Translations under genes and position numbers: made by a program
Origin: Marinobacter alexandrii
GTDB taxonomy: Bacteria; Pseudomonadota; Gammaproteobacteria; Pseudomonadales; Oleiphilaceae
Length of the DNA stretch: 64,000 nucleotides
Assembly: GCF_005871205.1 (NCBI RefSeq)
Contig: NZ_SWKM01000012.1
Span: 620,001 to 684,000, forward strand
Reading direction: 5' to 3'
The notes under the pieces: generated by a model
Told to the model about the DNA's origin: nothing
The model's input: only the letters and a program-made list of their open reading frames with translations
The model's database searches: none
In this document: piece after piece, positions 35,224 to 43,542 of the stretch
How the letters are laid out: each line of letters begins with the position of its first letter
Numbering within the stretch: position 1 is the stretch's first letter

Positions 35224-36101
35224 TGAAACTTGCACGATGTACTTATAACGGTGGAGCTCCTTTCTGGGGGGTGATTGATCTCGAGCATGAAGAGGTCAAT
35301 CCGATACGGGAGGCGTTCACCGAATGGGCGCCTCGGGTAACCGCGGGTGCCGGAATTAGCGCATTGTCCTTTTCTTCCGGACCGTTACCTTTGAAAGCGG
35401 TAACGCTGCTGCCACCGATTGATCCAGTCAATCGAGTTGTGGTGGCAGGGGCCAATTACCTCAAGCATCTGAAGGAAGACTTCTCCCTGGAGGCTCCGAA
35501 GCAGCCGATAGCATTTCTCAAGGCCTATGGCGCGCTTATTGGTGCCAATGATCCAATCCGCTACCCGCCTCTGACGGAAGAGCTTGACTACGAAGTAGAG
35601 CTTGTTGCTGTCATTGGAAGTAATGAGATTGATCCGAATGATCCTTATGCCTCAGTGCTCGGGTACACCGTCGGTAACGATGTTAGTTCCAGAGACTTGC
35701 AGCGCAGCGGTCCAAAGGGAATCGGCATGGACCTATTTGCGGCAAAAAGCCAGGACAAAACAACGGGTCTGGGGCCATGGATTGTTACCCGTGATGAGTT
35801 TTCCGAAGGCGCTCCTGAGCTGCGATTGACCTTGTTGGTCAATGGTGAAATGCGTCAGGACGGCAATACCTCCGAAATGACCTGGAGTGTGGGGGAGTTG
35901 GTTTCATTTGTTCAGGCTCGATCGAGTTTCGCGTGCGGGGATGTGCTTTTCACGGGTTCGCCAGCAGGTGTAGGTATGGCGACTGGAAGGTTCTTGAACC
36001 CGGGAGACGTGGTAGAGGCGAGTGTTGAGGGAATCGGAACGCTACGAAATGTTGTTGGTGAGAGATTAACAAGAGGCTTGAAAAATGAACGGCAACAATA
36101 A
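35223..36101 (+). CDS. Fumarylacetoacetate hydrolase-family protein
   Basis: A 292-residue FAH-fold protein, similar in length and motifs to the one at 22037: VAGANYLKHL, LDYEVELVAV metal pair, GYTVGNDVSSRD, TGLGPWIVT, and CGDVLFTGSPAGVG. The start codon overlaps the amidohydrolase stop, and the 3' end overlaps the next gene by 17 bases. This tight coupling implies coordinate production with the amidohydrolase and beta-oxidation enzymes. Two paralogues of the same subgroup suggest successive diketo-acid steps or different substrates. Confidence 0.85.
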   Translation: MKLARCTYNGGAPFWGVIDLEHEEVNPIREAFTEWAPRVTAGAGISALSFSSGPLPLKAVTLLPPIDPVNRVVVAGANYLKHLKEDFSLEAPKQPIAFLKAYGALIGANDPIRYPPLTEELDYEVELVAVIGSNEIDPNDPYASVLGYTVGNDVSSRDLQRSGPKGIGMDLFAAKSQDKTTGLGPWIVTRDEFSEGAPELRLTLLVNGEMRQDGNTSEMTWSVGELVSFVQARSSFACGDVLFTGSPAGVGMATGRFLNPGDVVEASVEGIGTLRNVVGERLTRGLKNERQQ

Positions 36102-36990
36102 AGTAAAAGTTGTGATTGTTGGCGCAGGTCTTATGGGCACCGGAATTGCGCATGCTTTTGCGATTTCAGGATTTCAAACCGTGCTTGTAGACATCAGTAC
36201 TGATTCCCTGGACAGGGCATACAGCAATATCACCGAGATTCTGAAAACAGGCGTCAAGCTTGGCAAGGTGACTGAAGAGGCAGCGGATGCGGCGCTGGGG
36301 ACATTGACGCTTGAACGGGAACTCTCCGTTGGTGCGAAAAACGCAGACTGGGTTATCGAGACTGTTTCGGAGAATCTGGAAGCGAAAAAAGCGGTCATTA
36401 GTACCGCTTATGACGTGATGGCGGACAACGGCATCATCGCTACCAACACTTCTGCGCTCAGTGTTACAGAGATTGCCTCTATCTTGCCTGCGCCCGAGCG
36501 TTTCATTGGAATGCATTTCTTTAACCCGGTTCACAAGATGAAGCTTGTGGAACTGGTTCGAGGACTCGCTTCGAGCGATGAGACCGTTGCGAAGACTCGG
36601 GAATTGTGTGAGTTGATCGGCAAAACATCAATTGTCGTCAACGAATCTCCTGGACTGACAACGAGCCGCATGTCTGCTCTGCTCGGCAACGAAGCCATGT
36701 ATATGCTTCAGGAAGGCACCGCGAGTGCGGAAGATATTGATACCGCATTGCGAATGGGCTTTAACCACCCAATGGGGCCGCTTGAGCTGGGTGATCTGAC
36801 GGGGTGGGACACGCGATTATCAGTGTTGAAATACCTTCACTCCACGCTTGGTGAGAAGTTTCGGCCTTGTCCATTGATTATCAAAATGGTCGCTGCAGGT
36901 CGCCTTGGGCGCAAGTCTGGCCATGGCGTATACGAGTATGAGGATGGGAAGCGTGTTCCGGGATCCGGTCTTAAGGTGAGTGTGTCATGA
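36085..36990 (+). CDS. 3-hydroxyacyl-CoA dehydrogenase (DitN-like)
   Basis: A 301-residue two-domain enzyme: NAD-binding VGAGLMGTGIAHAFA (about 11-25), VDIS acidic tip, catalytic histidine in GMHFFNPVHKMK, and C-terminal NESPGLTTSRM with NHPMGPLELGDLTG. Length and motifs match 3-hydroxybutyryl-CoA/3-hydroxyacyl-CoA dehydrogenases. The stop overlaps the thiolase start (ATGA). The pair performs the last two steps of a beta-oxidation turn. The resin-acid cluster contains the same adjacent pair (DitN, DitO), a strong synteny clue. Confidence 0.9.
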   Translation: MNGNNKVKVVIVGAGLMGTGIAHAFAISGFQTVLVDISTDSLDRAYSNITEILKTGVKLGKVTEEAADAALGTLTLERELSVGAKNADWVIETVSENLEAKKAVISTAYDVMADNGIIATNTSALSVTEIASILPAPERFIGMHFFNPVHKMKLVELVRGLASSDETVAKTRELCELIGKTSIVVNESPGLTTSRMSALLGNEAMYMLQEGTASAEDIDTALRMGFNHPMGPLELGDLTGWDTRLSVLKYLHSTLGEKFRPCPLIIKMVAAGRLGRKSGHGVYEYEDGKRVPGSGLKVSVS

Positions 36991-38162
36991 ACGATATCGT
37001 TATCGTGGATGCGGTCAGAACACCAGTGGGCCGTTTTCGGGGCAGTCTGGCAGGTGTTCGTGCAGATCACCTTGGTGCAGTCGTTCTGAACGAACTTTTG
37101 CAGCGTAACGGCTTGGCAGCTGAGTCTGTCGATGACGTCATATTCGGCTGCGTAACGCAGATCGGTGAGCAGTCTGCGAATATTGCCCGAACCTCTCTCC
37201 TAGGGGCCGGCTGGCCGACATCGGTTCCAGGTTTAACGATTGACAGGAAGTGTGGTTCTGGTGAGGCCGCTGTACATGCTGCAATGGGAGCGATTGCATC
37301 CGGTGCGGCAGATATTGTCGTGGCCGGTGGCGCCGAAAATATGAGTCGCGTTCCGATGGGTAGCAACCGTGATCTGCATGGTGATGCGTTTGGCCGGCTG
37401 GCGTCTGATCGGTACGAACTGACTTCCCAAGGCGAGGCTGCAGAGCGTGTTGCGGAAAAGTGGGAGATCAGTCGCGAGGAGCTGGATGCGTTTGCTCTTG
37501 AGAGCCATCGCCGCGCCGCCGAGGCAGCCGATGCCGGTTTTTTCGAGGCTGAAACAGTACCGGTTCCGGTTGCGGAGTACTGCGAAGAAGGAACTGAAGC
37601 ATTCACGGGTCTTTTTGAGCGTGATGAAACCATTCGCAGAGATACATCACTGGAAAAGTTGTCGACGCTAAAGACTAGTTTCAGAAAAGAAAACGGTCGG
37701 ATCACGGCGGGCAATTCCTCACAGATTTCGGATGGTTGTGCGGCCCTGCTTTTGATGTCATCTGAAACTGCCCAGAGACTGGGGCTCAAACCCAGAGCTC
37801 GTATTAAGGCAATCACGACGGTTGGTGCAGACCCTACGTTGATGTTGACTGGCCCGATTTCCGCAACCCGCAAGGTGCTTGAGAAAGCCGGCTTGGGCGT
37901 GGATGACGTGGATCTGTTTGAAATCAACGAGGCGTTCGCCTCGGTACCACTAGCCTGGCTAAAAGAGATCGGGGCTTCACCGGAGCGCCTGAATGTCAAT
38001 GGTGGAGCTATTGCGCTTGGGCACCCACTTGGGGCGAGCGGCGCTCGCATTATGACGTCCATGCTGAATGAGCTTGAGCGTCGGGAAGGACGTTACGCCC
38101 TGCAAGCCATTTGTTGTGCTGGCGGTATGGGTACGGCAACGATTATAGAACGGATTGAGTGA
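36987..38162 (+). CDS. Acetyl-CoA acyltransferase, thiolase (DitO-like)
   Basis: A 391-residue degradative thiolase with all catalytic residues: nucleophile Cys in DRKCGSGEAAVHAA, His in NGGAIALGHPLGASGAR, and the second Cys in AICCAGGMGTA. Family start DIVIVDAVRTPVGRF. Starts within the stop of the 3-hydroxyacyl-CoA dehydrogenase gene. It cleaves 3-oxoacyl-CoA with CoA; in context the chain is a degraded terpenoid side ring rather than a simple fatty acid (inference). Confidence 0.92.
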   Translation: MNDIVIVDAVRTPVGRFRGSLAGVRADHLGAVVLNELLQRNGLAAESVDDVIFGCVTQIGEQSANIARTSLLGAGWPTSVPGLTIDRKCGSGEAAVHAAMGAIASGAADIVVAGGAENMSRVPMGSNRDLHGDAFGRLASDRYELTSQGEAAERVAEKWEISREELDAFALESHRRAAEAADAGFFEAETVPVPVAEYCEEGTEAFTGLFERDETIRRDTSLEKLSTLKTSFRKENGRITAGNSSQISDGCAALLLMSSETAQRLGLKPRARIKAITTVGADPTLMLTGPISATRKVLEKAGLGVDDVDLFEINEAFASVPLAWLKEIGASPERLNVNGGAIALGHPLGASGARIMTSMLNELERREGRYALQAICCAGGMGTATIIERIE

Positions 38163-38192
38163 ATCCGTGAATGCCGTGGCGATGGAGGGAGC

Positions 38193-38696
38193 ATGACTCA
38201 TATTCCACTGGTGCCTGTTTCCAAGATGCCAGAAGGCCTGCAAAGAACGCTGAAGCAAGGGCTTCAATCGGGAATGCTGAGCTCCAGTGTACCGGTTCAG
38301 GTTTGGGCTCACCGTCCAGCGATTGCTCAAGGTTGGCTTGACCTGCTAGAGCAATTTCATGCCCACAGCCTTCTGGGCGAGAGGTTACGTGAACTGGTGC
38401 GGCTTAAGATTGCCAGCATTACACAATGCCAGGCGTGCCAGTTGGCACGAAAATCGGACACTGTCAGCGAAAGGGACATTGCCTGTTTGTCGGCTGACAG
38501 TGCCTATTTCACCGTGCCAGAACAGGCAGCCCTCAAATTTGCTGAGCTTTTCGCGGCTGACTACATGGCAATTGAAGCCCAGCACTACGAGGCAATGGCG
38601 CAGCACTACAGCGTTGAAGAAATAGCAGAGCTCAATATGTACTGTGCGCTAATGTTAGCGGGTGGGCGAATGACTTACGTTCAGAAAGCTTACTGA
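38193..38696 (+). CDS. Carboxymuconolactone decarboxylase/AhpD-like protein
   Basis: A 167-residue helical protein with the AhpD-type redox motif CQACQLARKSD (CxxC) and the downstream helix ending MYCALMLAGGRMTY. The CxxC argues for a disulphide reductase-like or peroxidase function rather than lactone decarboxylation. GGAGGGAGC precedes the ATG. It is directly followed by a glutathione-peroxidase gene, so the two could form a thiol peroxidase/reductant pair protecting against peroxides leaking from P450 or dioxygenase turnover (inference). Confidence 0.75.
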   Translation: MTHIPLVPVSKMPEGLQRTLKQGLQSGMLSSSVPVQVWAHRPAIAQGWLDLLEQFHAHSLLGERLRELVRLKIASITQCQACQLARKSDTVSERDIACLSADSAYFTVPEQAALKFAELFAADYMAIEAQHYEAMAQHYSVEEIAELNMYCALMLAGGRMTYVQKAY

Positions 38697-38704
38697 GGAT
38701 ATTG

Positions 38705-39247
38705 ATGAATTCCGAACTGCGACAGATTTCGATCAAAACTATTGATGGCGATGAAGCTGGTTTATTCGACTGCAAAGCCAAGGCGTACCTGGTGGTGAAT
38801 GTCGCTTCAAAATGTGGTCTGACGCCGCAATATCGTGCGTTGGAGGCTCTGTACCGCGAGTGGAAGGACCGCGGTCTGGTGATCTTGGGCTTTCCCTCAA
38901 ATGATTTCCGGGAGCAGGAACCTGGAAGTGATGAAGAAATTGCCAGTTTTTGTTCAACCCAATACGACGTCACGTTCCCCTTGTTCTCAAAAATATCGGT
39001 AAGTGGTGCTGGTAAGCATCCGCTCTATGAGGCTTTAACCCGATCGGCTCCCAGTGTGATTGGTGATGGGCCTTTGCGAGAAAAGCTCAGCGGTTATGGC
39101 ATCGAGCCAAACATGCCTCCGGAAGTGCAGTGGAACTTTGAAAAATTTCTACTTGATGGTGATGGGGAAGTCGTTGCCCGCTTCGCCCCGGATATTGAGG
39201 TAACAGATGAGAGGTTTCTGGATGTCTTGAAGAAGCACTTGCTTTGA
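38705..39247 (+). CDS. Glutathione peroxidase-family thiol peroxidase
   Basis: A 180-residue protein with family motifs VVNVASKCGLTPQY (peroxidatic Cys), ILGFPSNDFREQEPGSDEEI (glutamine usually found as FxQEPG), and WNFEKFLLDGDGEVVARF. The ATG at 38705 follows GAGGATATTG; a TTG lies three bases earlier. It uses cysteine rather than selenocysteine, as usual for bacteria. Terminal gene of the 34147 operon, nine bases after the AhpD-like gene. It likely reduces organic hydroperoxides. Confidence 0.85.
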   Translation: MNSELRQISIKTIDGDEAGLFDCKAKAYLVVNVASKCGLTPQYRALEALYREWKDRGLVILGFPSNDFREQEPGSDEEIASFCSTQYDVTFPLFSKISVSGAGKHPLYEALTRSAPSVIGDGPLREKLSGYGIEPNMPPEVQWNFEKFLLDGDGEVVARFAPDIEVTDERFLDVLKKHLL

Positions 39248-39364
39248 GGCTTAGTTGGGCATAAGTTTAAATTTAGTCTAATTTTTTATGGCGCTTTTAC
39301 CAGCCGGACGGTCGAATTTCTGGGATTTCTGGTTGTGCGTGGAAAACAATAACGGGAGTTGGAC

Positions 39365-40639
39365 ATGGCTGAATTGTCGAAAAACAAACTAGAGAGTGTC
39401 TTTGAAGACGTTGCAAGTAACTACCGTGGGGCAGACATCGATCTGCACGCGGCCTATGCGAAGATGCGTGAGGACAGCCCCGTCCTGCCCGAGAATTTCA
39501 TGGAGAAACTTGGGGTGCCCTCGATTGCGGGCGTTGATCCGGATCGTCCTTGTTATACGCTGTTTAAATACGACGATGTGATGCGCGTCATGCGCGATAG
39601 TGCTCAATTTACCAGTGGTTTCATTGCCGAAGGGCTAGGGGCTTTTTTTGACGGTCTCATACTCACGGCCATGGACGGTGATGAGCATAAGAAGATGCGA
39701 AACCTACTGCAGCCGGTGTTTATGCCAGATACAGTCAACCGTTGGAAGCAGGATCGTATTGATCGGGTCATTCGGGAAGAGTTCCTGGAGCCGATGATTG
39801 CGGATAAGCAGGCTGACCTGATGGATTTCGCACTCTATTTTCCCATCCGGGTAATCTATTCACTGATCGGATTCCCCGAGGATCGCCCCGAAGAAATCAA
39901 GCAGTACGCTGCATGGGCTCTGGCCATTCTGAAAGGTCCACAAGTCGACCCGGAAAAGGCTGCGGCAGCAAAGAAGGAAGCAATGGAAGCGGTAAATGCT
40001 CTTTATGGAGCGATTCGAGAGGTTGTAGAGCAACGGCGCGCCGAGGGCGGCACCGGTGATGACCTGATCAGCCGCCTTATTGTGGCGGAGTACGAAGGGG
40101 AATCGTTGGATGACCATCAGATTACTACCTTTGTTCGTTCGCTCTTGCCAGCTGCCGGGGAAACGACCACCCGGACATTCGGCACGTTGATGACTCTGTT
40201 GCTTGAAAGGCCCGAGCTGTTGGCTCGGGTCAAGGATGACAGAAGCCTGGTTAATAAGGCCATTGATGAGTCTGTCCGTTACGAGCCAGTGGCAACCTTC
40301 AAGGTTCGTCAGGCATCGCAAGATACTGAAATTCGCGGCGTAAAAGTGCCAAAGGGCGCTATGGTTTCATGCATCGTAAGCTCGGCGAACCGGGATGAAG
40401 ACGTTTTTGAGGATGCAGATACGTTCAATATTGATCGTCGTCAAAAACCGTCATTCGGTTTCGGTTTTGGCCCCCACATGTGCATTGGCCAGTTCGTAGC
40501 CAAAACCGAAATCAATTGTGCCGTAAACGCCATTCTCGACATGATGCCAAACATTAGGCTGGATCCTTCCAAGCCAGCTCCGGAGATCAAGGGAGCCCAG
40601 TTAAGGGGGCCTCACAATCTACCCGTTATCTGGGACTGA
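39365..40639 (+). CDS. Cytochrome P450 (DitQ/DitU-like), paralogue of the P450 at 3023
   Basis: A 424-residue class I P450. AAGETTT I-helix motif, ExxR in ESVRYEP, and FGFGPHMCIG with thiolate Cys373. Long identical runs with the first P450 (such as TSGFIAEGLGAFFDGLI and EPVATFKVRQAS) indicate an intracluster duplication. ATG 39365 has GGGAG upstream; a TTG six bases earlier is less likely. It has its own 117-base upstream region and a 338-base gap after it, so it may be a single-gene unit. Resin-acid degraders use CYP226-type P450s for hydroxylation; equivalence is likely but unproven. Confidence 0.9.
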   Translation: MAELSKNKLESVFEDVASNYRGADIDLHAAYAKMREDSPVLPENFMEKLGVPSIAGVDPDRPCYTLFKYDDVMRVMRDSAQFTSGFIAEGLGAFFDGLILTAMDGDEHKKMRNLLQPVFMPDTVNRWKQDRIDRVIREEFLEPMIADKQADLMDFALYFPIRVIYSLIGFPEDRPEEIKQYAAWALAILKGPQVDPEKAAAAKKEAMEAVNALYGAIREVVEQRRAEGGTGDDLISRLIVAEYEGESLDDHQITTFVRSLLPAAGETTTRTFGTLMTLLLERPELLARVKDDRSLVNKAIDESVRYEPVATFKVRQASQDTEIRGVKVPKGAMVSCIVSSANRDEDVFEDADTFNIDRRQKPSFGFGFGPHMCIGQFVAKTEINCAVNAILDMMPNIRLDPSKPAPEIKGAQLRGPHNLPVIWD

Positions 40640-40977
40640 TTGTTTTTGGTCGTCGCCGACTCAACACTCCCGGATTGTTTTCCTGTCCTTCAGTTATCAG
40701 CTTATAGGCTGTAAACACTGGCCCCCTGCCTGCGGATACATTTGCCCGCACGGTGGAGGGCCTGACCTCCTGTCTACAGTTTCTCCGCGCTATAAAAACT
40801 CCCTTTAAATCAAGTGGAACTCGAACCCATCGAGGGTGAGGTTTATCGGCCTCCCCACAAAAAACAGAATTTTTATTGATGTAGTTGTACAGAAACAAAA
40901 AAACTGTTTAATTTATAAAGTGTGTGACCTATACTAGATGAACAATCACAAATCGCGAAATGCGAAGGGGACCCACC
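40640..40977. other. Intergenic region between the P450 and amidohydrolase genes
   Basis: No gene is supported in these 338 bases. The right part is AT-rich, with the A-tract motif at 40893-40909 and a TATACT hexamer at about 40931-40936 that could be a -10 for the amidohydrolase gene, 18 bases after TTTAAT. No terminator with a T-run was found behind the P450. Confidence 0.5.
40893..40909. promoter_or_regulatory. AAACA-A-tract-TGTTT motif upstream of the second amidohydrolase
   Basis: AAACA and TGTTT form an inverted repeat around AAAAAAC. It overlaps the -35 position of the putative promoter described for this region, 69 bases before the start at 40978. It agrees with 30280-30300 in 18 of 20 bases, the best match of this motif family. 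Confidence 0.5.
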
Positions 40978-42285
40978 ATGAAACTTGAAGATTTGATTCT
41001 CGTTAGTGTGGACGATCATGCCATCGAGCCACCCAATGCCTTCAAACACCATATGCCGGAGCGTTTCAAAGGCCGTGAGCCGCACGTTGAGAAACGTGGC
41101 GAGCGAGATGTATGGGTGTTCGAGGAAGAAGCAACTGGTTATATGGGGCTTAACTCGGTAGTAGGGCGCCCCAAGGAAGAATACGGCATGGAGCCGCTCG
41201 GATATGACCAGATGCGCCGAGGCACCTGGGACGTTAAGGCGCGCGTTGACGATATGAACGCGAATGGCGTGCTGGGCTCTCTGTGCTTCCCGACATTTCC
41301 AGGGTTTGCGGGGCAGCGCTTCCAGAATCATCCGCAGCGCGACATTGCCCTTGCGGCGATTCAGGCGTACAACGACTGGCACCTTTACGATTGGTGTAAT
41401 GCCGCACCAGGCCGCTTTATCCCCCTGATGCTGGTGCCGTTCTGGGATATGAAGGCAGCCGTCGCCGAGGTCAAGAGGCTGTCCAAGGAGGGCGTGCACG
41501 CGCTTTCTTTCTCTGACAATCCCGCACGTTTGGGCTACCCATCCATCCATGATGAGTACTGGGATCCGCTCTGGAAAGTCTGTGAAGACAACAACGTTGT
41601 GATCTGCTGTCACATCGGTTCGGGCGGTAAAGCTGAACACGCCTCAGACCTGTCGCCGATTGACGCCTGGATCACAACCATGCCGATTTCGATTGCCAAC
41701 GCCGCAGCCGACTGGATCTGGGCGCCGATGTGGAAGAAGTATCCGAAGCTTCGCATGGCGTTGTCAGAGGGCAGCATTGGTTGGGTGCCCTATCTGTTGG
41801 AGCGTGCTGATTTCACGCATCGCCATCACCATGCCTGGACCAACGCAGATTTCGGCGGGAAGATGCCGAGCGATATCTTCTTCAAGCACTTTGTGACCTG
41901 CTTCATTGAGGATAAGTTTGGCCTTCAGAATCTGCACTTCATGAACGAAGACATGGTGACCTGGGAAAGCGACTACCCGCACTCCGATTGCACGTGGCCG
42001 CATTCCCCGGAAACCACCTGGGACCATTTGCAGGGTCTGACTGAAGAACAGATCAATAAGGTGACTCACCTGAACGCAATGCGTGAGTTCTCCTACGATC
42101 CGTTCCCCATCCTTGGCCGGGAGAACTGCACTGTTGGTGCACTTCGAGCGCAGGCAACGCATGTAAGCACTGAGCCGGCACTGGGCCTTGGCGGTGCTGA
42201 GGTCACGAAACAAGACGGAAAGCCGGTCACTTCCGGCGACATTACGTCGATGTTTGAAAAGGCAGATGCCAAGACCGCTATCTAA
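40978..42285 (+). CDS. Amidohydrolase_2-family metalloenzyme, larger type
   Basis: A 435-residue TIM-barrel protein, with an N-terminal SVDDHAIEPP (metal region), central VICCHIGSGG and a C-terminal ESDYPHSDCTWPHS that supplies the conserved acidic ligand. This is the longer branch of ACMSD-like amidohydrolases often found in steroid, terpenoid and aromatic catabolic clusters. AAGGGG precedes ATG 40978; an in-frame ATG 18 bases earlier lacks a site. It is monocistronic, closed by the strong hairpin at 42301. It may perform a decarboxylation or C-C hydrolysis distinct from that of the smaller amidohydrolase at 34147. Confidence 0.8.
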   Translation: MKLEDLILVSVDDHAIEPPNAFKHHMPERFKGREPHVEKRGERDVWVFEEEATGYMGLNSVVGRPKEEYGMEPLGYDQMRRGTWDVKARVDDMNANGVLGSLCFPTFPGFAGQRFQNHPQRDIALAAIQAYNDWHLYDWCNAAPGRFIPLMLVPFWDMKAAVAEVKRLSKEGVHALSFSDNPARLGYPSIHDEYWDPLWKVCEDNNVVICCHIGSGGKAEHASDLSPIDAWITTMPISIANAAADWIWAPMWKKYPKLRMALSEGSIGWVPYLLERADFTHRHHHAWTNADFGGKMPSDIFFKHFVTCFIEDKFGLQNLHFMNEDMVTWESDYPHSDCTWPHSPETTWDHLQGLTEEQINKVTHLNAMREFSYDPFPILGRENCTVGALRAQATHVSTEPALGLGGAEVTKQDGKPVTSGDITSMFEKADAKTAI

Positions 42286-42300
42286 ATCCGGCGGTGAATG

Positions 42301-42338
42301 AAACCTCCCGTTTCCCAGAAGCTGGAAACGGGAGGTTT
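42301..42338. terminator. Terminator hairpin after the second amidohydrolase gene
   Basis: A perfect fifteen-pair stem (AAACCTCCCGTTTCC with its complement) around the loop CAGAAGCT, 16 bases past the stop. The distal arm ends in TTT but no longer T-run follows, so efficiency is uncertain. Confidence 0.8.
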
Positions 42339-42390
42339 GGTCAAAACTAATACTGAGCTGTCACACCTTGGCGGCTGAGGATGCCTTTCG

Positions 42391-43542
42391 ATGAGTATTT
42401 CACAATTCCGCCATAGCTCTATTCCGCCTGAAGCTGAAATGCTCCGTTCAAAAGTTCGAGCGTTTCTACGGGATGAACTTGCTGATTATCCGCTGACTGA
42501 CCGGGCTCATTCCTGGATGGGGTTTAATGCAGGATTTAGCCGCCAGTTGGGGGAGCAGGGTTGGGTGGGAATGTCCCTGCCCGTTGAGTATGGTGGCGCA
42601 GCAGCATCACCCTACTCACGCTATGTTGTTATAGAAGAACTGCTGGCGGCAGGTGCGCCTGTTTCAGCACATTGGATCGCAGATCGCCAAAGTGGTCCAT
42701 TAATTCAACGATTTGGCACCGATGAGCAAAAAGAAAAGTATCTTCCCCCAATCTGTCGGGGAGAGAGCTATTTCTGCATTGGTATGAGTGAGCCAGACTC
42801 CGGCTCTGACCTGGCTTCCATCAAGACTAATGCGAAGAAGACGAAGGATGGCTGGCTGCTGAACGGTCAGAAGGTCTGGACAACCAACGCTCATCACTCA
42901 CATTACATGATCGCGCTGGTTCGGACGGGTGATAAAGAGGAGACCGGCCGCCACGGCGGGATGTCGCAGTTCATCGTCGACCTCAGTTTGCCCGGTATCA
43001 CCGTAAGAGCTATTCCCGACCTGACCGGGAGTGAGCATTTCAACGAAGTGTTCTTTGATAACGTCGAGCTCGATGACAGTGCACTGATCGGACAGGAAGG
43101 TGCTGGCTGGCAACAGGTAACTGCAGAGCTCGCCTTTGAGAGAAGTGGGCCTGAGCGCTTTCTGAGCAGCATCGCACTCATTTATGCCGCGCTTGACGTC
43201 ATCGGCACCAAGCCGGATGCATTACAGTCACGGGACATAGGAAGAATTACCGCCCGACTGCTGACTTTGCGGGATATGTCCCTGTCTGTGACACAGCAAC
43301 TCAGTGACGGTGAGAACCCCGCCTGGGCCGCGTCGTGCGTTAAAGACCTGGGCAACGTTTTTGAGCAAGAAATTCCGGAAATTCTGCAACTTCTTATTGA
43401 TGAGCAGCCACAGGTAAGTGGCGGATCGGAGTATGCGCGTGTTCTTGCTTACTTAACGCAGATGGCGCCCTCTTTTTCACTACGCGGGGGAACCCGTGAA
43501 ATTCTTCGTGGAATCATCGCACGTGGGTTGGGGCTTCGATAA
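42391..43542 (+). CDS. Acyl-CoA dehydrogenase, first subunit of a putative heteromeric pair
   Basis: A 383-residue acyl-CoA dehydrogenase-fold protein with CIGMSEPDSGSDLASIKT (FAD/substrate loop), NGQKVWTTNAHHSHYM and a C-terminal GGTREILRGIIARGLGL. It shares an ATG/TAA overlap with the next gene, which encodes a shorter relative. Overlapping pairs of this type in steroid catabolism (FadE28-FadE29 and others) form alpha2beta2 enzymes acting on ring-bearing or short-branched acyl-CoAs. The same assembly is inferred here for a cyclic or branched CoA intermediate. Confidence 0.85.
   Translation: MSISQFRHSSIPPEAEMLRSKVRAFLRDELADYPLTDRAHSWMGFNAGFSRQLGEQGWVGMSLPVEYGGAAASPYSRYVVIEELLAAGAPVSAHWIADRQSGPLIQRFGTDEQKEKYLPPICRGESYFCIGMSEPDSGSDLASIKTNAKKTKDGWLLNGQKVWTTNAHHSHYMIALVRTGDKEETGRHGGMSQFIVDLSLPGITVRAIPDLTGSEHFNEVFFDNVELDDSALIGQEGAGWQQVTAELAFERSGPERFLSSIALIYAALDVIGTKPDALQSRDIGRITARLLTLRDMSLSVTQQLSDGENPAWAASCVKDLGNVFEQEIPEILQLLIDEQPQVSGGSEYARVLAYLTQMAPSFSLRGGTREILRGIIARGLGLR

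Noticed and set aside
34066..35235. A long reverse-strand frame (389 codons) opposite the amidohydrolase.
   Set aside because: The forward frame has metal-binding motifs and operon coupling; the reverse frame has no recognisable domain and is an antisense shadow.
37067..38062. A 331-codon reverse-strand frame opposite the thiolase.
   Set aside because: Serine/alanine-rich antisense product typical of GC-biased codon shadows; the thiolase catalytic motifs lie on the forward strand.
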